Part shown: positions 16,982 through 24,883 of the stretch, piece after piece
How positions within the stretch are numbered: the stretch's first letter is position 1
How the letters are laid out: the number at the start of each line of letters is the position of its first letter
Assembly: GCF_026410305.1 (NCBI RefSeq)
Contig: NZ_JAPMLQ010000004.1
Location: forward strand, 124,001 to 188,000
Length of the DNA: 64,000 nt
Origin: Sulfitobacter sp. F26204
GTDB lineage: Bacteria; Pseudomonadota; Alphaproteobacteria; Rhodobacterales; Rhodobacteraceae
Reading direction: 5' to 3'
Notes under the pieces: model-generated
What the model saw: only the letters and a program-made list of their open reading frames with translations
The model's database searches: none
What the model was told of the DNA's origin: nothing
Translations under genes and position numbers: made by a program

Positions 16982-17656
16982 ATGCGGATCACGTTGATCG
17001 AAGACAATGCCAGCCTTGCCAAGGGTATTCGCTATTGCCTTGAAGATACAGGCCACGCGGTCGATCTTGTCAGTGACGGTGATACGGCGGGGCGGTATTT
17101 GTTGGACGATGGTGCTGACCTGATCATTCTGGACATCAATTTGCCAGGCACTGACGGGCTTACCCTGCTGACGCAGATGCGACAGCGCGGCGACATCAGG
17201 CCGGTGATCTTGCTGACGGCGCGTGCCAAGACCGAGGATCGGGTGATCGGTCTGGATGCGGGAGCGGACGACTATCTAATCAAACCGTTTGAGATGGCCG
17301 AACTCGAAGCACGGGTCAGAGCTTTGCTGCGCAGGCGGACCATTCCGCAGCTGCAGTTTCAAGAGGTTGGGATGCTGAAATACGATGTCGCAGGGCGTCA
17401 ATTGCTTGACGGTGAAACCGAAATCGATTTGCCTCGCCGTGAAATGTCCGTTTTCGAATGCCTGTTTGCCGCCAAGGGTCGTCTTGTGTCCAAGAATACC
17501 CTGCTCGACCATGCTTATGGGGTTGGTACAGATGTCGCTGATACCGTGGTAGAAGTCTATGTTTCGCGCTTGCGTCGGCGGCTCAGCCCCTTTGGTATCC
17601 AGATCAGAACACAGCGTGGTTTGGGGTATCAATTGCTGACCGAGAGTGTTGAATGA
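16982..17656 (+). CDS. tctD: OmpR-family response regulator (TctD-like)
   Basis: 224 aa. The receiver domain (1-115) has acidic pocket EDN at residues 7-9, phospho-acceptor Asp51 in LIILDINLPGTDG, and Lys in DYLIKPFEM. The C-terminal winged helix (about 130-222) ends in RTQRGLGYQL, the classic OmpR/PhoB tail. ATG 16982 begins with MRITLIEDN, the natural domain start. It overlaps tctE by ATGA and faces tctC divergently, so activation of the tricarboxylate transporter operon in response to external tricarboxylate is likely by analogy with Salmonella TctD. Confidence 0.92.
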   Translation: MRITLIEDNASLAKGIRYCLEDTGHAVDLVSDGDTAGRYLLDDGADLIILDINLPGTDGLTLLTQMRQRGDIRPVILLTARAKTEDRVIGLDAGADDYLIKPFEMAELEARVRALLRRRTIPQLQFQEVGMLKYDVAGRQLLDGETEIDLPRREMSVFECLFAAKGRLVSKNTLLDHAYGVGTDVADTVVEVYVSRLRRRLSPFGIQIRTQRGLGYQLLTESVE

Positions 17657-19026
17657 CACCGCGCTCGCTTCGATCGCGGTTGATCTTGATCATTTTGCTG
17701 CCCTTGTTGCTGATCGCGCTGGTCGCTGGTGCCTGGCAATTCCGCAATGCCACCCGGAGTGCGCAAAATATCTTTGACCGGGGATTGCTGTCGGCAGCTC
17801 TGGCCATTTCACGCGACATTGCGGTTTCCGACGGGGACGCCCTCAGCCCGGCAACGCGCCGGCTTTTGAACGACACTTCGGGAGGCGAATTGTTCTACCA
17901 TGTCTATGCGCCGGACGGGGTTTTCGTGACGGGCTATTCGACCCCGCCGGTTTTAACCAAATCAACGCCATTGGATCAGCCGGACGCGATTTATTATGAC
18001 GCTCAGTATCAGGGTCAAAGCGTGCGCGTTCTGAGATTTCAGGATGGCACGACGATCAGCGGCGTCAGTGGTATTTTCAATATTACCGTTTGGCAGAATG
18101 CCGATGTCCGCAACAGTTTTGTCCGTGAAGTCGTTACCCGCTCCTTTGCGGTTATAGGTCTGTTGGTTCTGTCTGTCGCGCTTGTGGTCTGGTTCGGGGT
18201 GGCACTTGGCCTGCGCCCGCTTCTCGATCTTGAAGAAGCGATCGCAAAGCGCACTCCGACCGAGTTGGAGCCCATTCGCCGCCCGGTGCCGATCGAAGCC
18301 CGCAAGCTTGTCGAGACCCTGAATGGCCTTCTGGACCGGGTGTCGCGCCGGATCAGTTCCAAGGACGAATTTATTTCGAACGCGGCGCATCAGTTGAGAA
18401 ATCCTGTGGCCGGGGTCCTTGCCCTTGCCGAAGCTGTTCATCATGCGCCGAATGCCAGAGCCGCAAATGAGCGCAGCGCCGAATTGGTGCAGGCGGCGCG
18501 TGAAACCAGTAATCTGACCAACCAGCTTCTGTCTTTTGAACGGGCCAGCGGAACAGATGTCGATCGTTCCGGTGTCCAATTGGATCTGACAGAGCTGTTG
18601 CGCAGGATAGCAGAGAATTTCAGGCTTCAGAATCCGTCGTCCTTGGTGGAATTGGTCCTGATGTTGCCGGATGAGAAGGGTCGCATTCTAGGCGATGAAG
18701 TCATGTTGCAAGAGGCTGTGTTGAACTTGCTAATGAATGCAGTGGTTCATGGCGGTCCGGATTTGTCCCGGATTGAGGTCAATCTGACGATCGAGGGCGA
18801 GAGGGCGATACTTCTTGTCAAAGATGACGGGGTTGGCATCCCGCGTGAAAAATTCATTGCAGCGATCAGCCGTTTTGGCCAGGCCAATGGCGGGCCGGGC
18901 AGTGGGCTTGGTCTTCCGATTGCTGCGCGGGTCATGGAAAACCACGGTGGGTCGCTCAGACTGATCGATGCGCCTGACGGAGCAGTTGTGCTTTTGAGTT
19001 TGCCGCTGATCAATGCACAGGTCTGA
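17653..19026 (+). CDS. tctE: sensor histidine kinase (TctE-like)
   Basis: 457 aa. Membrane helix at about 8-26, a periplasmic domain of the 2CSK_N type (about 30-160), second helix at about 164-186, linker, HisKA with His246 in SNAAHQLRNPVAG, and HATPase_c with NLLMNAVVHG, DDGVGIP and GSGLGLPI. The short periplasmic domain with the sequence FYHVYAPDG is typical of TctE/QseC-like sensors of carboxylates. It starts inside the tctD stop (ATGA). Its probable job is sensing the substrate of TctC. Confidence 0.9.
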   Translation: MTPRSLRSRLILIILLPLLLIALVAGAWQFRNATRSAQNIFDRGLLSAALAISRDIAVSDGDALSPATRRLLNDTSGGELFYHVYAPDGVFVTGYSTPPVLTKSTPLDQPDAIYYDAQYQGQSVRVLRFQDGTTISGVSGIFNITVWQNADVRNSFVREVVTRSFAVIGLLVLSVALVVWFGVALGLRPLLDLEEAIAKRTPTELEPIRRPVPIEARKLVETLNGLLDRVSRRISSKDEFISNAAHQLRNPVAGVLALAEAVHHAPNARAANERSAELVQAARETSNLTNQLLSFERASGTDVDRSGVQLDLTELLRRIAENFRLQNPSSLVELVLMLPDEKGRILGDEVMLQEAVLNLLMNAVVHGGPDLSRIEVNLTIEGERAILLVKDDGVGIPREKFIAAISRFGQANGGPGSGLGLPIAARVMENHGGSLRLIDAPDGAVVLLSLPLINAQV

Positions 19027-19094
19027 TGGCTGAGACACTACCAGCGCGCCGGGTGGGATTGTGCAGTTATACGGTTTGCGATACTTGAAATCCG

Positions 19095-19109
19095 GAACGT
19101 TTGGTGAAC
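19095..19109 (+). promoter_or_regulatory. LexA (SOS) box of imuA
   Basis: GAAC-GTTTGGT-GAAC, an exact match to the alphaproteobacterial LexA consensus GAAC-N7-GAAC. It ends only 4 bp before the imuA ATG and covers the likely ribosome site GGTGA. Confidence 0.9.
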
Positions 19110-19113
19110 ATAA

Positions 19114-19701
19114 ATGCGAATGTCTGTCCAGTTCTCTGATGTGTTTCCACTAAAGCCCGCTCGGTATCATGAAGTTACCGGGGCAGGCGCATATGGTTTT
19201 GCGTCTGTTTGTTGCGGGAATACTGCTGGTATGGCTTTTTGGTTTGTTGAAAGCTGGGTGACGGAGGTGGTGAATCCTCTTGGCCTGCAAATGTATTGCG
19301 ACCCGCATCAGGTGTTGATCGGGAAATGCAACAGCTCGACTGACGTACTGGCCGCGACAGAAGAGGCGTTGCGGTCCGGCGTGATCTCTCTGGTGATTGC
19401 AGAACTTACGAAGCCTTTGACGCTGACAGCGGGGCGCAGATTGCAATTGGCGGCCGAGGTCGGTGGGTCAACAGGCCTGATGATCGTGAGCGACGGCATG
19501 GGCAGTAACGCGACACAGACACGTTGGCATGTCTCCCCCGTTTTTTCATCTGATGACTCGACTCAGATGAGGTGGTCTCTTATTAAGAACAAATCGGGAA
19601 CAAATGGGTATTGGGACATCAGGTGGGATGAAACGGCGTGTCGTATCTCTGTGGTTTCCGAGCCTGTCCAGCGAACGCTTGCTACGCAGACGACATCATG
19701 A
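19114..19701 (+). CDS. imuA: ImuA, RecA/SulA-like subunit of the mutasome
   Basis: 195 aa. It belongs to the short alphaproteobacterial ImuA (also called SulA-like or ImuA1) proteins that work with ImuB and DnaE2 in SOS mutagenesis. Recognisable segments are WVTEVVNPLGLQMYCDP, LAATEEALRSGVISLVIAELTKPLTLTAGRRLQLAAE (RecA-like core without Walker A) and RWHVSP. It is preceded directly by a LexA box, and its last 74 bp overlap the imuB start. Identification rests mainly on the cassette context. Confidence 0.88.
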   Translation: MRMSVQFSDVFPLKPARYHEVTGAGAYGFASVCCGNTAGMAFWFVESWVTEVVNPLGLQMYCDPHQVLIGKCNSSTDVLAATEEALRSGVISLVIAELTKPLTLTAGRRLQLAAEVGGSTGLMIVSDGMGSNATQTRWHVSPVFSSDDSTQMRWSLIKNKSGTNGYWDIRWDETACRISVVSEPVQRTLATQTTS

Positions 19702-21097
19702 AGGTCCATTTGCGGTCATTGCGCAGATCAGGAATGCAGATCGCGTATTGTGCCTGAATCCACAGGCTGAACAGCGTGGACTGAGACGAGGCATGGGATT
19801 GGCCGATGCGCGTTCCTTTTGTCCCGAGCTTCAGACATGCGAACATAGCCCGCAAGCCGATCAAGCCTTTCAAGATGGTCTGCTCCGCTGGGCCAAGCGG
19901 TACTGTCCCTGGGTCGGCAAAGACAGGGGCGATGGTTTGCTCCTTGATGTAACAGGGTCCGCCCATCTGTCTGGTGGCGAGGCTGCGATGCTGCAGGACA
20001 TGCGGGTGCGGTTGGTCCAATCCAGACTCACGGTGCGTATCGGTCTGGCCGATACCGTCGGTGCCGCCTGGGCATTGGCGCGCTTTGGTGAGGGATGCGC
20101 ACAAACGGGGCAAACGGGGCAAGCCATCAACGCGCTGCCGGTTGCCAGCCTCAGAATCACGATCAATGAGGATACGGCGTTGCAGCGGCTGGGGATCAAG
20201 ACGGTTGGCCAACTTGCCGATCTGCCACGTGCCACTATTGGTCAAAGGTTCGGGCCATCCGTCCTGATGCGGCTGGATCAGGCATTGGGACAACAAGCAG
20301 AAAGCATTTCACCCGAGGAAACCCAACAGACCTATGCCACGCGTCTGACGATCCCTGAACCGATAGGCCTGGCCAAAGATGTGATGGCTGGCGTCGAACG
20401 GTTGTTGCTGCCTTTGTGCGAAAAACTGGCCCGAGACGTGTGCGGTGCGCGGGTGCTCTGCCTGATGTGTCGCCGTATTGACGGGGTCGATCAAAGTGTT
20501 GAACTGCGGCTTGCACGGGCTTTGCGTGATCCACACAGGATATTGCCGCTGTTTGCAAAGGGGGTAGACGGGATCAATGCAGGTTTTGGCATCGACCAGT
20601 TGCGTCTTGTGGCCACCCAGGTTGAACCACTGCCGGTAGAACAGATCACCGCGCGCCCTACAGAGCATGACAACGGCGGTTTACATGATCTGATGACACG
20701 GCTGGGCAACCGTATCGGATTGGAAAACATTCAGCGTTTCCTGCCCGCTGACAGCCATATTCCAGAACGCAGCTATATCATTTCACCCGCGGCCTGGTCC
20801 GACCCCACAGGTTCATGGGGGGCGACAAACCCGCGGCCGATCCGGTTGTTCCCGCCGGAATATGTCGCGGCACAGGGGCACCGCCCGCCCGGAAGATTCA
20901 GGTGGCGGGCGATGTCATTCACCGTCGGGCGCATCACGGGACCGGAACGTATCGCACCAGAATGGTGGTTCGAGGATGAAAACTGGCGTCATGGTGTCCG
21001 TGATTATTGGAAGGTCGAAACAAGAGAGGGACATCGCTTATGGATGTTCCACACTCCGCAGAACCCCTGTTGGTTTGTTCAGGGTATATTCGCATGA
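19628..21097 (+). CDS. imuB: ImuB, catalytically dead Y-family polymerase homologue
   Basis: 489 aa. Overall it follows DinB/Y-family polymerases (palm-finger part, then the helix-hairpin-helix LGIKTVGQLADLPRATIGQRFG and little finger). The first acidic motif is replaced by VVSLWFPSLSSERLLRRR and the later catalytic acids are absent, as is normal for ImuB, which acts as a hub binding the beta clamp, ImuA and DnaE2. It ends with the C-terminal extension rich in Trp/Pro (FPPEYVAAQGHRPPGRFRWR...ITGPERIAPEWWFED). The start at ATG 19628 is inside imuA; the stop overlaps dnaE2 by ATGA. Confidence 0.92.
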   Translation: MKRRVVSLWFPSLSSERLLRRRHHEGPFAVIAQIRNADRVLCLNPQAEQRGLRRGMGLADARSFCPELQTCEHSPQADQAFQDGLLRWAKRYCPWVGKDRGDGLLLDVTGSAHLSGGEAAMLQDMRVRLVQSRLTVRIGLADTVGAAWALARFGEGCAQTGQTGQAINALPVASLRITINEDTALQRLGIKTVGQLADLPRATIGQRFGPSVLMRLDQALGQQAESISPEETQQTYATRLTIPEPIGLAKDVMAGVERLLLPLCEKLARDVCGARVLCLMCRRIDGVDQSVELRLARALRDPHRILPLFAKGVDGINAGFGIDQLRLVATQVEPLPVEQITARPTEHDNGGLHDLMTRLGNRIGLENIQRFLPADSHIPERSYIISPAAWSDPTGSWGATNPRPIRLFPPEYVAAQGHRPPGRFRWRAMSFTVGRITGPERIAPEWWFEDENWRHGVRDYWKVETREGHRLWMFHTPQNPCWFVQGIFA

Positions 21098-24000
21098 CCT
21101 ATGGCGAACTCTGCACCACCAGTAATTTCACCTTTCTCAAAGGGGCCTCGCATCCGGAGGAACTGGTCACGCGTGCGGCAGAGCTTGGTCTGTCCGCTAT
21201 TGCGATTACAGACCAGAATTCACTGGCGGGTGTGGTGCGGGCCTATGCCGCGCTACAGGAAATCAAACGCATGGCAACAGAAGACATTGCAATCAGATCA
21301 ACCCGGCAGGTGGATCACAGCAGCCGCCAGATAACACAGGCCAAATCGATCAACTGTCCTGTGACTGGCCCTCAATTCCCCAAGCTGATTGTTGGCGCAA
21401 GGTTGGTGCTGCAAGACAGTACAGCGCATTGGGTCGCGCTTCCCAGGGACCGTAAAGGGTACGAGGCGTTATCGCGGTTGCTGACCCTTGGCAAACGGCG
21501 TGCCCCCAAAGGGCAATGTCATCTGGCACATAGTGACCTCATGGAAGGCGGCCTTGGCATGACGCTCATCGCGGTTCCGCAGGGGGACTACAGGGATGCC
21601 ACAGACCATATCGCAGAGATGGCGCGAACCTTTCCTTCAAATGTGTATCTGGGGTGTGCACCCCGGTATGATGGTACCGATCAAGCACGCTTTGATTGCT
21701 GCATGTCCTTGTCACACACCACGGCCGCCCCGATGGTCGCCATAGGGGATGTGTTGATGCACCACGGGTCGCGGCGCCAGTTGGCGGATGTGCTGACCTG
21801 TCTGCGCGAAGGTTGCAGCATCGACGATATCGGTAAACGTGCGCTGCCAAATGCGGAGCGCCGGTTAAAGGGCCTTCAGGATATGGCTCGTCTTTTTCGC
21901 AAACACCCGGCTGCCATCCGACGTACACAGGAAATAGTCGCCAAGTGTAGTTTCTGCCTGTCGGAACTCTCTTATGAATATCCGACAGAGGTGACGGATG
22001 GAGAAACCGCGCAAGACCGGTTGGTAAGGCTGACGCAGCTTGGCCTGCAGCGGCGGTATCCCAATGGAATATCTGAACGTGTAGGGGCGTTGGTGAAAAA
22101 AGAACTGAAGTTGGTGAAAACTTTGGGGTTTGCGGCATATTTCCTGACGGTACATGACATTGTCGTCTTTGCCAGATCACGCGGAATATTGTGTCAGGGG
22201 CGGGGGTCCGCTGCCAATTCGATCCTGTGTTATGCCCTTGGCATCACCGATGTCGGGCCCGAAACGATCACAATGGTGTTCGAGCGCTTCATGTCCGAGC
22301 ATCGTGGCGAACCGCCTGACATTGATATTGATTTTGAACATGAACGCCGTGAAGAAGTAATTCAGCATATTTATGAGAAATATGGCCGGCACAGGGCAGG
22401 TCTCTGTGCCACCGTTATCCATTTCAGAACACGGGCGGCCATTCGGGAAGTGGGAAAGGTCATGGGACTGTCCCAGGATGTGTTGGCCGGTCTGACAGGG
22501 CAAATCTGGGGAATGTCGGGGAGCGGCGTTGATGAGGACCGCATGCGTGAACTTGGTCTGGATCCCAGAGATCGCCGGTTGGCACAAACCCTGCGTTTGA
22601 TCCGAGAAATAATAGGGTTTCCGCGTCACCTGTCCCAACATGTTGGCGGTTTCATCATCACCCAGGGGCGGCTGGATGAACTCTGTCCAATTGAGAATGC
22701 GGCGATGGAAGACCGGACCGTGATAGAATGGAACAAGGACGACATCGACAGTTTGGGCATTCTCAAAATTGATATCCTGTCCCTTGGGATGCTGACTTGC
22801 ATTCGCAAATGCTTTGATTTGATTTCGGCCCATGATGGTCCTGAACTCTCTATTGCGAGCGTGCCACAAGAAGACACTCAGACCTATGATATGCTTTGTG
22901 TGGCGGATGCGGTTGGTGTGTTTCAGGTGGAAAGCCGTGCGCAGATGAATTTCTTGCCACGGATGAAACCGCGTACATTCTATGATCTCGTGATCGAGGT
23001 GGCGATTGTGCGGCCAGGCCCCATCCAAGGGGGCATGGTTCACCCCTATATCAACCGGCGACAAGGAAAGGAGCCAATCAGTTTCCCATCGGCTGAATTG
23101 GAAGCCGTGCTGGGCAAAACCTGCGGCGTTCCGTTGTTTCAAGAGCAGGCCATGCAGATTGCCGTCGTGGCGGCAGGGTTCTCATCCGAAGAAGCCGACC
23201 ACCTCAGGCGGTCCCTGGCAACATTCCGCAAGATGGGAACCATCGGTACATTCCGAGATCGTTTCATCAACGGAATGTTAGAGCGCAATTATGATGCCGA
23301 TTTTGCGGATCGTTGCTTTACCCAGATCGAAGGTTTTGGTGAATATGGGTTCCCCGAAAGCCATGCTGCGGCATTCGCGATGCTGGCCTATGTGTCGGCG
23401 TGGTTGAAATGTCATCATCCTGCTGCATTTGCCTGTGCCCTTCTGAATTCCCAGCCGATGGGATTCTACGCGCCTGCCCAAATCGTGCGGGACGCCCGTG
23501 AACACAGCATCGAAGTCCGCCCTATCTGCGTCAACAATTCAGGTTGGGACAACCATCTGGAGAAACGTGCAGATGGCAGTTTGGCCCTTCGGCTGGGATT
23601 TCGCCAGATCAAGGGCATGAGGCAAGATGATGCGGACTGGATCGTGAACGCCCGGGGAAACGGTTATCATGACATCGCCAGCCTGTGGCATCGCGCAGGT
23701 GTTTCCTCGGGCTTGCTGGAACGACTGGCCGAAGCCGATGCCTTTACAGGGCTGGGGTTGGCCCGCCGTGATGCCCTTTGGCATGTCAAGGCCATCAGGG
23801 CTGACACGTCTTTACCACTGTTCAATGATCCCATTGATGGTGAAGTGATTGCAGAGCCAAAGGTCACGTTGCCTGTCATGAATTTGGGCGAAGCTGTGGT
23901 CGAAGACTATGTCTCGATGCGGTTTTCGCTTCGGGCGCATCCGGTTGAGTTACTGCGCCCGGCATTGCCCGATGTCACACCTCATGCCGAACTGCCTCAT

Positions 24001-24408
24001 GTTCCGGCTGGTCGTGTCACCGTTTGTGGTCTGGTGATCACCCGTCAACGTCCTGGAACGGCTTCTGGTGTGGTATTTCTGACGCTTGAAGATGAAACTG
24101 GTGTCAGCAATGTCGTTGTCTGGCCCAAGGTCTATGAACAGTTCCGGGCGGCTGTGATGGGCGGGCGCTTGTTGCGGGTAACAGGGTATCTGCAACGCGA
24201 AGGTATTGTGGTTCATTTGATCGCACAGGATATTCAGGACATCTCGCACAAGTTGTCCGAGCTTGGCCATCCGATGGAGCACAGGGTTGGTCATACATTA
24301 TCGCAAGCTGACGACGTGCCCCGCACCAGAAAACCTGTGTCCACAGGCCGCGCGTATCATCCGCGGGATCAAGCCAAGAAACTTTTCCCAAGCAGGGATT
24401 TCCATTGA
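21094..24408 (+). CDS. dnaE2: error-prone DNA polymerase III alpha subunit, DnaE2 (ImuC)
   Basis: 1104 aa, normal for DnaE2. An N-terminal PHP domain (TSNFTFLKGASHPEELV, ITDQNSLAGV), a polymerase core with catalytic acids in GEPPDIDIDFEHERREEV, FPESHAAAFAMLAYVSAWLKCHHP, and a C-terminal OB fold (VTVCGLVITRQRP, FLTLEDETG) are present. It performs translesion synthesis of damaged DNA together with ImuA and ImuB, and is induced by the LexA box at 19095. ATG 21094 overlaps the imuB stop, so the three genes are translationally coupled. Confidence 0.96.
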   Translation: MTYGELCTTSNFTFLKGASHPEELVTRAAELGLSAIAITDQNSLAGVVRAYAALQEIKRMATEDIAIRSTRQVDHSSRQITQAKSINCPVTGPQFPKLIVGARLVLQDSTAHWVALPRDRKGYEALSRLLTLGKRRAPKGQCHLAHSDLMEGGLGMTLIAVPQGDYRDATDHIAEMARTFPSNVYLGCAPRYDGTDQARFDCCMSLSHTTAAPMVAIGDVLMHHGSRRQLADVLTCLREGCSIDDIGKRALPNAERRLKGLQDMARLFRKHPAAIRRTQEIVAKCSFCLSELSYEYPTEVTDGETAQDRLVRLTQLGLQRRYPNGISERVGALVKKELKLVKTLGFAAYFLTVHDIVVFARSRGILCQGRGSAANSILCYALGITDVGPETITMVFERFMSEHRGEPPDIDIDFEHERREEVIQHIYEKYGRHRAGLCATVIHFRTRAAIREVGKVMGLSQDVLAGLTGQIWGMSGSGVDEDRMRELGLDPRDRRLAQTLRLIREIIGFPRHLSQHVGGFIITQGRLDELCPIENAAMEDRTVIEWNKDDIDSLGILKIDILSLGMLTCIRKCFDLISAHDGPELSIASVPQEDTQTYDMLCVADAVGVFQVESRAQMNFLPRMKPRTFYDLVIEVAIVRPGPIQGGMVHPYINRRQGKEPISFPSAELEAVLGKTCGVPLFQEQAMQIAVVAAGFSSEEADHLRRSLATFRKMGTIGTFRDRFINGMLERNYDADFADRCFTQIEGFGEYGFPESHAAAFAMLAYVSAWLKCHHPAAFACALLNSQPMGFYAPAQIVRDAREHSIEVRPICVNNSGWDNHLEKRADGSLALRLGFRQIKGMRQDDADWIVNARGNGYHDIASLWHRAGVSSGLLERLAEADAFTGLGLARRDALWHVKAIRADTSLPLFNDPIDGEVIAEPKVTLPVMNLGEAVVEDYVSMRFSLRAHPVELLRPALPDVTPHAELPHVPAGRVTVCGLVITRQRPGTASGVVFLTLEDETGVSNVVVWPKVYEQFRAAVMGGRLLRVTGYLQREGIVVHLIAQDIQDISHKLSELGHPMEHRVGHTLSQADDVPRTRKPVSTGRAYHPRDQAKKLFPSRDFH

Positions 24409-24555
24409 ATGATGACAAGCCCCACAGCCAACGTATTTACCGAAGATGAGCTTGATACCCCCCAATCGTGTGAGAGCGACAATGAAATCTTGCGAGAAAT
24501 GCAGGCTATGCTTGCTCCTGATAGCGGCAAGGGAAGGCAGAAAGGAACGGTGTGA
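24409..24555 (+). CDS. possible 48-aa peptide directly after dnaE2
   Basis: An ATGATG follows the dnaE2 stop without a gap and opens a 48-codon acidic frame (MMTSPTANVFTEDELDTP...). Its position suggests translational coupling to the mutasome genes, but no motif is recognisable. It could equally be the decayed start of a longer gene, since another open stretch (about 24576-24716) follows in a different frame. Confidence 0.3.
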   Translation: MMTSPTANVFTEDELDTPQSCESDNEILREMQAMLAPDSGKGRQKGTV

Positions 24556-24883
24556 AATCGGAATCAGAATAGGGAAAGACAAATGCTGCAGAGCGGATTG
24601 CAGACCATGACAGCCTGATTGCCTTTGACTCTGCCGACGGGATGCCCAACAAGCATATCAAGACACTTGGGATGCTGGTGTTTGGTGCCTTTTCAGGCAG
24701 GATCGAGACCCGTTAACAGATAGGTAATGCTGCAAAACCGGCACCAGCGCGCCCAAGCCCAAAGCCGCCACTCCGGGCACGTTTGGGAATTTTGAACCTA
24801 TGGTATTCAAGCGGCCCGACACTGTTAACAGCGCCGGGCGGGACACATAGACCGACCTCGCCTTGTCAGCGTGCGGGGTTAAA
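24556..24883. other. intergenic stretch between dnaE2 cassette and RTX gene
   Basis: 328 bp between convergent genes. One frame at about 24576-24716 reads IADHDSLIAFDSADG... and ends in a stop, suggesting a gene remnant, but no start or family is visible. No clear terminator seen. Confidence 0.4.

Noticed and set aside
22177..23142. 321-codon minus-strand frame inside dnaE2
   Set aside because: Fully antisense to conserved polymerase core.
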